Assembly: GCA_037039685.1 (NCBI GenBank)
Contig: JAWNGF010000001.1
Coordinates: 6,262,001 to 6,326,000 of the forward strand
Direction: 5' to 3'
DNA length: 64,000 nt
From: Ceratobasidium sp. AG-K
Taxonomy: Eukaryota > Basidiomycota > Agaricomycetes > Cantharellales > Ceratobasidiaceae
Both the position numbers and the translations under genes were made by a program. The stretch's first letter is position 1, and every line of letters begins with the position of its first letter. Below the pieces are notes generated by a model. It worked only from the letters and a program-made list of their open reading frames with translations, had not been told where the DNA came from and did no database searches. This document shows positions 1 to 14,230 of the stretch, piece after piece.

Positions 1-1
1 C

Positions 2-547
2 GAATTGAGCGACGAGGAAGAGACGGGAAGTGAAATAGGACAAGGGGACGAGTACATGAACGCGTCGAATAGGCGAAGTGAACTGGAGCGGTTGGAGTTA
101 GAGGAGAGAAAGCGGGGATACGAGGAGGCCTTGCAGCGGCACCAAGAGTGGAAAAAGAAGGAAGAGCTGCAGGTGAAGGGGAGGATAGAAGAGCCACCGA
201 GGAGGGAGCACGAGTATGAATGGGAGGGGAAAGAGCATGGGTGGGAGGAAATACAAGAGCACGAGTGGAAGGGGAAAGAACTAGAGTGGGACGTAGCGGA
301 GACGAGCAATCCGCCAATGAAAGGGAAGAACAATGCGGCTTCGCGGGCTTTCTGTGCGCTGTCTTCGCGCTACCTAACCGTGGCCGGCCGTATCTGCGGG
401 AATCCCAACCCCGTGACGGATAACCCAAAGACGGAGAAAGGTCGTACCTCTGATGCAAAGGACGGCTCGACTCTCTTTGATGAATACGCCAATGACTTCA
501 AGCACGACGACGGCGGTGATCTTGATGAAAAGAAGAGGTTAATTTGA
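2..547 (+). CDS. 3' end of a charged coiled-coil protein gene (partial)
   Basis: The reading frame is already open at the left edge and closes with TGA at 545-547; no ATG lies at its beginning (position 5 is TTG), so this is the C-terminal exon of a gene that starts outside the window. The first ~100 residues are extremely rich in Glu, Arg, Lys and Trp, with a repeated pattern of acidic/basic residues around EHEWEGKE-like and EHEWKGKE-like segments, consistent with a long helix or coiled coil. The last ~75 residues are less biased and end in a Lys/Arg-rich tail. I do not recognise a family. An alternative is a spurious open frame in purine-rich DNA, but about 180 codons without a stop argue against that. 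Confidence 0.45.
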   Translation, partial: ELSDEEETGSEIGQGDEYMNASNRRSELERLELEERKRGYEEALQRHQEWKKKEELQVKGRIEEPPRREHEYEWEGKEHGWEEIQEHEWKGKELEWDVAETSNPPMKGKNNAASRAFCALSSRYLTVAGRICGNPNPVTDNPKTEKGRTSDAKDGSTLFDEYANDFKHDDGGDLDEKKRLI

Positions 548-1033
548 ATCGCACATTTATAGCTGTATCCGTATCCGAGTCTTTTCGCCGTGTATTTATA
601 ATTGCTCTCTTGCTGTAACCTCGATCGTCATGATCCACTGAGCTTTGTGAAACATGATCGTTGGCGACAAGCCGTAAAGCTTTTACCCATCCAGAAAGCG
701 AGCAAGTAGCTGAAGTGACTCACCGATTCGAAATCGATCGGCTGTAGATACCGAAAGTTTAAACAGTGTAATGAACGCTTACATCATAATCACATAGCGG
801 GAACTATTTGGCCGCTCGTCGATCAACGAAGCTAGCAACCCCCACAAGGGTTACCATGCAGTGCACACATCGTGCTTCGCAACGGCTGATGAAATTCGCT
901 AAATTAAAACAAGATTCATTGACCCAGAATTCAATTTTTACATAAAAACACAGACGAGTACAGCAAGAAATAAAGACGACTATATGTAAAGCGTTCCGAG
1001 TCAAGGTGGGCCAGCCGTGTAGTGTATCTAGGT
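548..1033. other. Intergenic, no gene seen
   Basis: Between the left partial gene and the 3' end of the cyclin gene. I see AT-rich 3' flanking sequence and no convincing coding frame, RNA gene or repeat. Confidence 0.5.
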
Positions 1034-2392
1034 CTAGGGTTCGTCTCGGTCTGCGCCATCTTCGGTCATTTCGCTCTCGGCGCTGGACCAGTGCGCGCGG
1101 ATCGTGTCCGAGTCGGTGGTGCTCCCGTACCCGCTCTCGGAAGCGTCGACGGAGTAGATCGATGCGGCATCGCTGGCGACCTGGGATGAGCGGTGCGAGT
1201 TACTCGCGGCGTTCCAGGCGCGGCCCTCGATGTCGTGGTGGGACGTCTTGGGGAAGGTGCTGGCAGAGAAGCTAGTGGACAAATGGCCTGGGCTGTGGCC
1301 TGCCGCGACGGGGGACGTCGGGTTGGGCCTGAGTTGGAGGTGGGCGGGTCGGTGGGGTTCGGTGGGTGGAGCAGGGGCTGGCGGTGGAGCGGTGGCAGAG
1401 GGTGAAAAGGCGTCTTCGGGGGACATTCCCGCAGAATAGCGCAATAGTTGCTCGGCGTATCGCTGCATCTCGTCGATGGGGATGCTCAACCTGCGATTGG
1501 GTGAGATGAGGTAAAAAGGGACGTGATATCACACACCTGAAATCGTTGAGAAGCAAAAAGTGGAGTTCGAGCTGATTGAGCTCTGTTTGTGGAAGACCGC
1601 CGACTTTCGCGTAGCGCGAGTTGGTGTAAAAGACGTCGGAAAAGAACTTGGAGGCGACGGTGACGCCGGCGATAAGCAAGCGGTGGATGTTGTAGCTGTC
1701 GATCGTCAGCGTGCGGTGCGGGGTCGACGAGCCGGGCAGCGCACAGTCCGAGGCAAGCTTGGACATGCTGGGGGGTTGTGAGCGACGTCCCGGATTGGAT
1801 GTTTGACTTACCGATCAAAGTAGATGAGCAGACCGAGAAAAACCTCGTTTGTGGTGGGACAGTACTTTAAAATGCGCAAAAGATACTGCTCGATGGAGAT
1901 GCTGGGGATGTTGCGGGCATGAAAGGCAAGGGTGGCTGCCGGGGTGCCGAGAGCGTTGCGGGATGCGGTGGTGAGGTGGGACCAGATGGGGGGTCTGGAG
2001 GCGTCTGGGACGGGGTCTGTGGGGGGCGTCAGGGGCGTGTGGGGCGTGGGCTCGGGGCGCAGCTTGTCGTTTTCGGTCGTAATCTGGGTGAGAAGGGCCG
2101 CCAACAGCCGCAACAAATCCGTCGACGGATACGACCCCAGGTCCAGGCTGCCGTCAGCTAGTCGCTGCATCGCCACCACCGCCGGCCGTGTCGGCTGCGC
2201 ATGGCTCACGGTCGGCGTCGCTGCAGCCGGCACTGCAGGCGTCGAGGTCGTCGGCGGGTCGGTTGGCGCCGTCGTAACGCTTGGGGGGCGGCGGTCTGTG
2301 CGTGAAGAGGCGGTGCGGTGTTGGCGCTCGGGGCGGACAAGAGTGTGCGGCGTGTGCGGCTGATGGGATCCTTGCGGGGCCAGCGCGAGCAT
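1034..2392 (-). CDS. Pho80/PCL-type cyclin
   Basis: Three exons on the minus strand: 2392-1813 (last base 1812), 1767-1537 and 1490-1034. The joins are canonical GT-AG and restore one frame through the cyclin fold: ISIEQYLLRILKY and GLLIYFDR end exon 1, MSKLA and IDSYNIHRLLIAGVTVASKF follow in exon 2, and LNQLELHFLLLNDFR spans into exon 3. The Y-FDR, HR-LI-G-----K--D and N-LE--FL arrangement is diagnostic of the Pho80-like cyclin family, which binds Pho85-type CDKs and tunes phosphate, glycogen or morphogenesis signalling. The N-terminus (~120 residues) and the C-terminus (~140) are low-complexity Pro/Ser/Thr-rich. The start is uncertain: an in-frame ATG at 2455 would extend it, but 2392 leaves room for a promoter shared with the divergent Polo kinase. 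The tail is rich in Ser/Thr and acidic residues, plausible for phosphorylation and turnover. Confidence 0.82.
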
Positions 2393-2522
2393 GTCGTGGG
2401 GGGCGGTGGAGAGCACAAGGCACGTGCGCCATCCCGATGCAATTGGTCCTCCCATTGGTCATCTATTAGTCATACGTCACGTGTGGTACGCGCTGTCTGG
2501 AGCCAGGGTCAAGCCAACCACC
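2393..2522. promoter_or_regulatory. Short divergent promoter between cyclin and Polo kinase
   Basis: Only about 130 bp separate the likely cyclin start (minus) from the Polo kinase ATG (plus). A cell-cycle kinase and a CDK cyclin sharing a bidirectional promoter could be co-regulated; this is inference from geometry. I see no clear TATA box. Confidence 0.4.
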
Positions 2523-5199
<2,677 letters not shown>

Positions 5200-5330
5200 A
5201 CTATTGTATATTTTGCTTTGCTTTGTACCCTCCCGATAATCATCTCACGTTTGTCTGTTTATACATGCTTTCTCCACTACTCGAGCTTTGCTGTGTGTAA
5301 TATTGGAATACGCGCACGATATATATTGAA

Positions 5331-8281
5331 CTAGGATACAGGGGTAACTGGTGTGCGGCAGTGAGGACAGGCTGGGGTCTCTTGGCGGACAAACCAGGAC
5401 ATGATGCAGTTTGTGTGAAAGCTATGTAGACAAGTGAGCAGGACCGCGCTCTCGTTGTTCTGCTGCAATGTGAGCGAGGGCGTAAGAGTATAGTATGGAA
5501 CTTGCCTTGAATTGGGTAAGACAAATTCCGCATTTATCCACTCCGACGCCCATGAGTGATAGTTTGAGCTTGACGCGCCCATCTTTCATTACCCGCCGCC
5601 GTTGAATCTCGACCAGTCCGACGTTGAGGTCGAGTTCCGGACGAGACATGGGAGGATGTGCAGGGCCAAGAACCTCGCCTACCGCCAGGAGTTGCTGTAG
5701 TCACATTAGATGGGTTCTGTCAATGCAAGTGGCTAGTTTACCTCGTAGTTGGCTCCCTGTTGAGCGGCTTCATTTTCTTCCAATCGCGAGACGAGCAGAT
5801 CCAAGTCTGTGTATTCGAAATCGTCGGCGAGACGGGCGGGCGAACTGGCACGCTGTTCTGGCCATAGGGCATTGGGGGCCGGAACTGGAGACGGGCTTTG
5901 GATTGGAGAGGTGGGTTGGGCTCGATTAGAGGGACTTGTGGCTAGGCCAGAGAATGAGTCTTCAAACGGATTGAAGCTCTCTTGGTTCGATGGACTAGAC
6001 GTGCCCTCTAGTGGCGCTCTAGGTGTTCCTTCGAGGTGCACCCTGCCACGAATTAGTGCACTAGCATCCGGTTTAGGAGCATCTTTGTCCAACCATATCA
6101 CGTCCGCATCGGGTATGATCTCAAGCTTCCCATCCGGGCCTATTCGAGCAGGCACCAGCGCTTGAGGCTGAATAGCTACGATCTGTGTACGTTCTGGACT
6201 AGGAACTCGTCGTGAAGGACCGGGTATCGGAGGTGTAGGAAGTGGTCTAGAATGGTTGACCTGAGATTCCGGCTCTAGCGAGATTCGCGTATCCGGATCT
6301 TGTAGTTGAGCACCAAGCGGTCGCACATCCTGCGCTAGCGAGCCAAGTGGTCGCGATGCTGATGGAGAAGTGGTTGTATGCGCTATTGTGGATAAATGCG
6401 GTCCATCTCCTGGGGAACGTTCAGATGGTTCTCGTACACTCGGGCTGGTCGCGGCTGGGGTGGGCGTCTTAGGTTCGCCAGGCCCTGTGATTGGCGTATC
6501 TAGGCTATGTATGGTGCTAGTACTCGCTTGCGAGCACGGCCTTGGTCGGGGTGGCAAAGGAGGCGCCACCTTTGGGGCTTTCGCCAAGAGCGCTTCGTAA
6601 GCTGAGATGCGTGCCGCTACGCCCGCCCCAACCCGACGTGGAGGAGGAGGCGGTGGAGGAGGGCGGCGAGACGTTGGTGCCAGCCGGTGGATAATAGGCT
6701 CGCTGGGTTTCACAGGGGAGATGGATCGAGCAGGAGGGTGTGGCGTAACAACCGTTCGAGATGGGCTGCGACCCCTGGAACCTGAGGGCTGAGTGAGTTC
6801 TTCATAGACGCGTTCAGGCCGTCGTTCTGGTGAGCTGTCAGTAACTCGAGCAGTTGTTGGCTCGAGCGGGAGGCTAGGCTTTTGAGGCGAGTTCCAGGTA
6901 CGCCTCTCTTCCAGTCGGGGATTATTCCCAACGATACCCTGTGGATGGCCTTCTCCCGAAGATAAACGACCGATCTGGGGCTTGTTTATTGAACTCATAT
7001 CTGGAGACTCGTCAAGCCTAAGTCTAGCCGTAAACAAGAGTGAATCAAGAGGGGTTTCGGAGCCAGATGGGCTTGCTTGAGTCGCTAATTTGGAACTCGA
7101 GGGTGCATGACTCAGTGGTTCCGTACTTGGGCTGCTTAAGGTCCGTTCGTCTGCTGCCTCAGGTACCTGAGCCTCTGTAGGCGCTAGTGGTGGTGTTGGT
7201 TCTTGCGGTAGAGCTGCCCCATCGTAACTTAGTGGAGAATTGTGGAGCGATCCAGGTGATTTAGGGGGAACGGGAGGAGGACTTGGAGTTTGAGAGATCC
7301 CAGCCCTCGGAGATTCACTTTCTGGGAGTGAAACGCGAGGAGTGGAGGGTGTCAAGTTCTGCGGAGTCAAAAAATTCGACGCTGCTACAGATGTTGGAGT
7401 ACCAGGCGCGAGAGTCGGTGATGTTGAGCGAGCTCCAGAGTCTAGCCTCGAAGGAATCGTATCCCCGTGCTTCAAAGACCTTTCGAATTCTCGTTGCACT
7501 CGTTCCTCGAGACTGAGTCCCTGTAATCTGTCTTGCTCCCAGGGCGTGGCGTTACGTGAAGGCCCAGGAGGGGCGGTCGGAGCTTGGAGACGTGGCTGGG
7601 GGGAACTCGTCGGTTGGGGGACTGGTACTGGGGTGGTGGATGAATTTCGGCGGTCAAGCGCTAGGACCTCTTCGAACGACGGAGGAGGGTAGTCGGGGTA
7701 AGACGCCGAGTGGAATTCAGGGCTTGATGTTGTACGCGCCTCTAGGCCTTGACGGGGGCGGCGAGGAGATTCGTTAAGTCGCGACTGATTGTTCGCACGG
7801 CTGGGCCAGCTGGGTTGGATGGTCGCGCTGCCACCGTCTCGGCTAGGGAGCTTGTGCTAGCCGCAGCCTCTACATTCCTTTTCCTCTTTGACCTTGCGTG
7901 TTCGGCCTTGATTAACTGGGGGCACTAGAGTTACTTGGCCTTGTGCAAGTAGGTACGGCCACCTGGATACCAAAACGAGAGAGCTCACCATGATGCCTAA
8001 CAGCGCTGGTGAGATACGGCTGATCATCGTACTCTTCCCCATGCTGTGTACGACTAGGAGAGACTCCTCGTTGGCGAGTTCGGCGGCCTGGTGATCCAAC
8101 TGGAAGTGGGAGTGAAACCGTCGAGCTCAAGGCATTGGGAGTGGCGCTGTAGAGTGATGTTGGAGTTTCGAGGGGTGGTGGTGGCCTCAGCAGACCGTAT
8201 GGGTCTATAAAAAAAATAAGCAAGTTCTTAATAAACGACCGAGATGTGCTTACCATGCAACGGAGGCCGAGGGCGAGACAT
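5331..8281 (-). CDS. Large proline-rich RING-H2 finger protein
   Basis: Minus-strand exons: 8281-8254, 8204-7989, probably 7915-7893, then a ~2.1-kb exon 7856-5742, 5694-5506 and 5462-5331. The long exon encodes ~700 residues of Pro/Ser/Arg-rich disordered sequence with proline runs (PPPPPPPPRR) typical of SH3/WW/profilin ligands. It joins at NYE to QLLAVGEVLGPA and then to a C-terminal RING: CGIC ... CLHSFHTNC ... CPHC, i.e. C-x2-C, C-x-H-x2-H-x2-C, C-x2-C, a RING-H2 ubiquitin E3 module. The last intron (5505-5463) begins GC rather than GT (AAG|GCAAGT), a known minor class; reading through it destroys the RING. The exon 3 call and a 36-nt intron at 7892-7857 are tentative: they are the only frame-consistent path past an in-frame stop at 7857-7859. 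Domain calls are secure, the N-terminal structure is not. Confidence 0.78.
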
Positions 8282-8582
8282 GGAGATGTAGACCTGACAT
8301 GGTTAAATGATGTCAGAGTGGACCCTTATCCGAGGGAACTACAATAGGCGCCCCCCTTGATCCTCAGCTTCCATAGTGGCCGACTGCAAAAACATAAATT
8401 GATTCAATAAAGACAATTACTTAGAGTAATAAGAGCAGATTTGCGCGTTTAGATAGTTTCTCGGCCCTCTTCAACTATGCGTTTATGCTTCAACGACTTT
8501 ACTGTACACGCGTTTCCGATTCCATTCATGGCTCTTACGGCCACGTGACATCGTGGCTTCTGCTGCTCGACCTCTTTCAGGA

Positions 8583-9697
8583 ATGGCGCGCGAACATAGG
8601 ACTCCTCTAAAGCGTGTATCTCATGGATCACTCTCTGCGCTTGCTCGATCTACTGGAACAACTAATGGTCCAACGGGTCTTGATTTCTTGGAACCAGCAT
8701 TTGCTGAGTTTGCGGACGAAGCTGCAGCAATGCATCGGAATATCGAGCGAATGGGAGATCTGTACGAAACTCTAGAAACATTTAACGAAAGCTTTTGCAG
8801 CTTTCTCTACGCATTAAACATGAATGCCTATACTGTCGAGTGGCCCCAGGTACGGGTTCCCTCAACCTGTCCATTTCTGAATTCACCCATATGTATTTGG
8901 CGAAAGGCACCCCGACCCGACATTTCTTTCAAATTGGGAGAAGAGAGAGCAGGTATGTCGGAATCTCCAGGTGTATACCGTAATATAACCTATTTCTACT
9001 CTCTCAGAACAGGCAGCAGCCCGAGCCGCGGCCCAACGCACGCCTGCTCCACCCTCGCCGCCTCAACAATCGACTCAACCAGATCCCCGTGAACCCACTC
9101 CTGGACTGGAGTTGGAGGACAACCAGGCGGATGCTTCCGTTCGTCCTGCGGGGCACGTGGCTTCTGCGTCAGTTTCGAAGGGCAAGCAAGGCACGAAGCC
9201 AAAGATGTCGGTCAAGGAGAAGAAAGAGAGGGCTGTAAGTATGCAAGAAAACGAGATGGCACTATTTCTAATTCACTTGCAGCTTGTAATCGAGAAGATC
9301 GTCAACCTACTACCGTTGGAGTACCGAGGATCTGAGCCCGTAAGTCATAGTAGTGCCGTATATGCCGTTCTGTAGGTTTATAACCTATCGCAGCGGCTGA
9401 GAGAAAACATGGAAGCCATTATTGATAAACTCATGGACGCACCTAAAGGCCTTCGTTGTAAGTCCGCCAGTCTTGATTTGGGACAATGCCTTCAATGTGT
9501 GCTGCAGTAACCGAATGCGTCAGTCCACCCGAGATTCCACAAGCACGTGCCAACAAGTGTCTTATTGCTCTCGTGAACCGCAAGTTTGTCAAAAAGACAT
9601 CTGCTGGGGTGAGTAGATGAGGCACGCTTGTTTAAAAACCCGTTAACATTGGAATATTTAGGGAGCAGCTTTATACACATGGGTGGGAGCCGCTTGA
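8583..9697 (+). CDS. DAM1: DASH/DAM1 complex subunit Dam1
   Basis: Seven exons: 8583-8849, 8907-8952, 9008-9234, 9283-9339, 9376-9457, 9508-9608, 9662-9697, all in frame. The conserved core is in exon 1: FADEAAAMHRNIERMGDLYETL followed by FNESFCSFLYALNMNAYTVEWPQ, running into APRPDISF of exon 2; this FNESF-SFLYGLNMNA-block is the signature of Dam1. The rest is a basic, Gln/Pro-rich tail and a helical segment LPLEYRGSEP. DASH forms rings on spindle microtubules and couples kinetochores to shrinking plus ends; Dam1 is the Ipl1/Aurora-regulated subunit that touches Ndc80. The ATG at 8583 was preferred because upstream in-frame starts are non-ATG. An alternative acceptor at 9393 would drop six residues. 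Last exon encodes only 11 residues and stop. Convergent with the lipase gene (172 bp). Confidence 0.88.
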
Positions 9698-9869
9698 TTC
9701 CTCGCTTACTGAACACGACAAACCCATTTCGAGGTGTCAACGCGTGTATATATTGTTTAGAGCTCGTGTACTATATACGATGATGATGTATTATATCTGT
9801 GCGGTGCAATGCAAAGCTAATATAAAAAGCAAAATATCTGAAATGTTGGTCCTGAGAAAATGTTCAAAA

Positions 9870-12800
9870 TCAAGGTGCAAGGGGGAGCCTGCCATTCCGA
9901 GATGTAGGCACTTCCTCCGGGTCAGCCACGAAGGCATTAGATGTTGTTGATACCGCTTCTTTCGCGAGTTTTTTGCCGTTGGAAGACTTGTCGACAAAGT
10001 ATCTGGACATTCCGTTAGCTGTACTGATTCGTTCGAGGTCCGCAGCTGTACTCACGCCATAATACCTCCCCACATTCGGACACCATGCAACGGGTTCGCA
10101 GGCACCTGTTGTTCGGCCGCGCTCTGCCTCTTGGGTTTGACAGGCTCCATGCTCCCACGTAGCACTCGGTCGACGGCTTGCTTAGCATTGCCCTGTCCCT
10201 GTCTACGCGATTCGCTGCTGGGCATGTGCGACAGGGATGTCTTGAGCAAATCCACCGCGTCGGGGGTATCCATCGCCCAGCTATTGCACTCGGAGGCGGC
10301 ATCTCGTCCCCCAAGTCAAGTGGACCCCAGCGTCGACCACTCCGCATCCGTTCGGCGCGCACCGACTCGGACTCTCCGCTATCCAGTTCACGAATAGTTT
10401 CAAGAGCTGCACCGTTAACCTGGGCCCCGTTCGGACTAGTAGGTCTCCCCTCTGTGCAAGCCTTGATGCGCCCCCGTCTGGTCTTTTGCTTCCACACGGC
10501 CTCAATCTGTTCCTCGGTCAGTCCGGCCCGTCGCATCACCTCTCTCGCCTTCTTCTCCCATCCTGCACGCTCTTTCTCAACACCCCGAGCAATACGTTTA
10601 TACTTGTCGTCCCAAGCAGTTTGCCCTGTAAGCCAGCGTTTGACTGGCGCTGCTTTGACAACACCCACACCATCCTTGGGAATACGTAGTGCGTCTGGAG
10701 ATAGAGGACGAGTGACGCCATGTATCGATACTCGCTCGGCTCGTAAGAGAGATTCGCGTTTGGGAGACGATGGAATGGGTGAGTTGGGTCTAGAACCATT
10801 ATGACTAGCATCGTTTGTCGGAGAGAGTGTGTGCGAGATGCGAGGCGACTCGGTGATTTCTGAGGCGACTATCTTGCCATCTTGGAGATCCTCTCCTTCC
10901 GCTTGCACGGTTGATCCTGAGAGCTGTTTGGCGTGTTCAGGGTCTCGATCATCCTGGCCATCCGGCTTTCGTCGTTGAGGGAGTGACAGCGTGCTACCGA
11001 CAGCCGTACCCGGAACACTGCTGGGGAATGCCGAGTGAATGGTTGAATGTTGCAGAGACGCACTCGCAGTTAGATGTTTCATAAACCCTGCGACTTGTCG
11101 ATACACGAGTTTAGCCTAGGGACCAAGATCAGCTTAACCCAGGACTGAAATACGCCTTGATCTAACCAACCTGAACTGTAAACGTGAATACGGTGAGAAC
11201 ATGGCACATCTCGTCGAACACTTGTAGGTGTACTGGTGTTCCTTGTGTCCAGCGCTCTGCAACTTGACGTTGTTGACCGCGAGCGAGCAGTTCTTCTCGG
11301 AGCGGAAAAGCGGTGGGGTTGGCAGCTCGATGCGCCATGTAAATAATCTCGTCACGGAGTACTTCCCCGTCTCCTGCAATGACGTAGAGGGGACATAAGC
11401 CACCAAGGGAGCCGTGAAGAACAGGGGAGACAAGAGGGTGTGTAAGTTGCCTGATTGCCGAATGCGTTAGCCTACCATATGCACAAGTGCATTAGATTAC
11501 TCAACTCGTTGGTTGCATATACCTGGATCTGAGACTTCAGTTCCAATGGAGGTTGTCCCGGCTCCACAGGGACCTTCACGAGCTGAGGTGCGGCCGGCTT
11601 GGGACGGCGTTCGTCGGGTGGAGTGGTCGTTCCTTCTAGGGTATTTTTTCCGCGACGAGGCTCCTTCCCAGGATCTGCGTTATCAGCGCCGCTGGGTGTG
11701 CTTTCATGGTTGGGAGTGCTCGATTCTTCTGTCTGGCGCTTTTGTTGAACCCATTCGCTCGACTCGTCCATCTTGCCGACGCGCGATGCTGACGTCTCGC
11801 CAGTGTCGGTCGGTATCGGCATTGTACCAGTTTGGTCTTGATCCTGATCTGGGTCCTGAGACTGTGGTGCACGTCCGCCTCCGCTGGGGGGTTGTGCCGG
11901 AACTGGCCACAAGGCACTAGGTTTGTGAACGAACCCGTGGGGTGGAATGATATCCTGGTTCCATCCATAGTTATGTATCATTCAAGACAAGCGAAATGGT
12001 GCTTACCGTCTCGGAATTAGCCATAACACTGTCAAATGAGTGTGTGAGGTCGACCCAAGGCGAGATCAACACCGCGCCTGATGGCATAGGTAACTCCATG
12101 TCTCGGATAATTGTGAGTAATGTAAGAGCGAGAGCACCGCCAGCAGAATCTCCGCCTAATACAATATGTTTTGGATTGATTGCTGAATGAAGTGCACCGG
12201 GAGGCGGTCGTATAAGATAGAGGTCTGAAATGGCATATTAGCCGTGTCTGAAACCTTTGTTCCAAAAACGTACAAGCGGCTAAACAGTCTTGCAGCGGGC
12301 ACGGCCAAGGGTATTGAGGTGCCTTGCGATAGTTTACGGCAAATGCACGACCACTGAACTTTCGTGCTATAGTTTTCACGGTTAACCGCAAAGCGTTTAA
12401 GAGTCCCTAGGAAAACTCACCAAAACGGGTTATCTGGTATCGGTGGGTATCTGGAGCCAGTAAGATAAAATCAACTAGGGTAATCGCATGGATACTTACT
12501 TATTGAGCCCCAGAAATATGCACCTCCATGAATATATAACTAAGAAATGACAATTGGTTAAGCAACCAGAGGCGCCTCGTAAGTACTCACCATAACTCGG
12601 GTCAGATTATCGATATCCTCGGTATACTCTTCGTTGGCAAGCGGATCTTCGCGCGGGTGCTTCCCGTGCTTAGCATGCCGCCTGGAGGCGCGCTCGCGGT
12701 GTCGTTGCTTCTTCTTCTCTTTCTTGCGCTCGGCCTTGGAGATCTCTTCCCAGTCGCTCTTCATGGCGACCCATTCTGCTTCGACTCCATCCAAACCGCG

Positions 12801-13358
12801 AACCTGCCACCACCGTTCTCCACCCACAACGCGCTTAAACTCGGCGTCTGCTTCCTCCTCGGTATAGTTAGATCCGGATGGTGTCGAGGTCCGACGCAGC
12901 AGGGTAATCAACAAGTCGGCGGCCTCATTGCATGACGAGAGTGGTATCAAAGTGGGAATGACCGTGGTCCAGAATGGCGCCGGTACATGTGTGTTTGTAC
13001 TGTACAACGTTTGATCGAGGAAGTATGTTCAAAGGGATGGTTCACTCACAACGCTTGAAGATCATCAACCGTGTGGTGTGTGCCCAGCTCGACGAAATCC
13101 TTAACAATATGGAACGCCCTTAAGGGAGGCTAGTTAACATAATGTACAGTTAACCATCAAATACTTACTGATCGAATAGGATGTCGTCCGTCAGCTGCTC
13201 CTCGCCGCCATGTTTGAGCTTATGGATTTTCTTCTGGTAATGCTTGACAAATGTACCGAGAACAGCTGTAGAATTGGATTAACTTTGTCCCATTCAGCAC
13301 GGTATAGCGGCCTACTGGGTGTCAAATGTACGGCTGCACCCGCAGTGGTGAGGGGCAT
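9870..13358 (-). CDS. Hormone-sensitive-lipase-like alpha/beta hydrolase
   Basis: Many exons on the minus strand, starting at 13358 (exon 1 to 13316, exon 2 13265-13169, next from 13118) and ending at 9870. The catalytic core is spread over exons: oxyanion motif HGGAYFWGS near 12490-12540, nucleophile GDSAGG near 12139-12160, acid Asp in GDGEVLRDE near 11349-11385 and His in FDEMCHVL near 11189-11220. This is the family IV (HSL) arrangement; these enzymes hydrolyse acylglycerols or other esters, usually in the cytosol or on lipid droplets. An insertion rich in Lys/Arg/Glu precedes the core, and a ~390-residue disordered tail follows. In the tail the frame breaks by one base near 10269-10272: PPPSAIAGRW is in one frame and DTPDAVDLLKTSL in another (see findings). 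The last exon ends NGMSRYFVDKSSNGKK and a stop at 9870. About 1,000 residues. Confidence 0.85.
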
Positions 13359-13536
13359 AGCACTGTGGTAGCAAAGGATTCAGCACAAAATCACGTGGTA
13401 TGAGCTCACCAGGGGGAGTTTGCCGACAGCTGCTGTAAATCGCGTTTGCTGATATAAGCCCGAGTCACCATGACAAACTCGGGCGCCTCTGGACACTGGT
13501 CTCGGCTATCAACCGACCCTGTGTGTCTCCACCACC

Positions 13537-14230
13537 ATGCATGTCCCTAGCCTTAATCGACTCTTGCCCGCACGAGCTCATGCCTACACCCAGTACCTTC
13601 CTAATTGGAGCTCGCCTCTCTGGTTATCTGCAGTCGCTCTATGTACGATTAACCACATCTATTGCTCGAGCTTGCACAACCAGGGGATCGTGCGCACGGT
13701 TCCTTCGAATGCCGCTGCGACCCAACGCATCTTAGCCTTGCTTATAGAATTCCTCCTACTGGCATCCAATACGTCGACGATATTTCATGTCGTGAGTAAT
13801 CCAAACTTTATGATACTAGAATAGCTTGCTTATCCGCTTCTAGTCTCGCATGCTCGCGTCACGAAAAACACGACAGAATAACAGCCTGATCTCATACATA
13901 TGTCCCATTATCACCCTTCTTATTCTCACTGCCATAAGCATAACTCTCACTGTGATACCCCTTGTCGCCCCCTCCGCAGTCGTAACTGTGACTGTGTACC
14001 CCGGCTATCACGTCAAAACGGCCCAGCTTGCTCCAGCTATCTACACTTACTCTCCTTCCCTTCTTATCCTCGGGTACGGAGTTCCCGTCTCACTGGTTCT
14101 ACTCGGCATACTTGCTGGGGCTGCTTTGATATGGGGATATGGGCAAGGCACGGCCTTGGGTGATGGCGAGTCGCTTCCCCGAAACGACTCCCATGACATG
14201 GCGTGGCAAGCACCAGGCATACGGCTATAG
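13537..14230 (+). CDS. Small multi-pass membrane protein, unknown function
   Basis: Two exons, 13537-13791 and 13844-14230, joined by a GT-AG intron in frame (FHV | SRMLASR). About 213 residues. Hydrophobic stretches: around WLSAVALC, a strong one ILALLIEFLLLA, a strong one ICPIITLLILTAISITLTVI, and LLILGYGVPVSLVLLGILAGAAL, so three to four membrane segments with a short charged loop (RKTRQN). The C-terminal ~35 residues are polar and probably cytosolic. I recognise no family. It starts only ~180 bp from the lipase start on the other strand, so the two may share a promoter. It could also be a lineage-specific gene of no conserved role. Confidence 0.55.
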
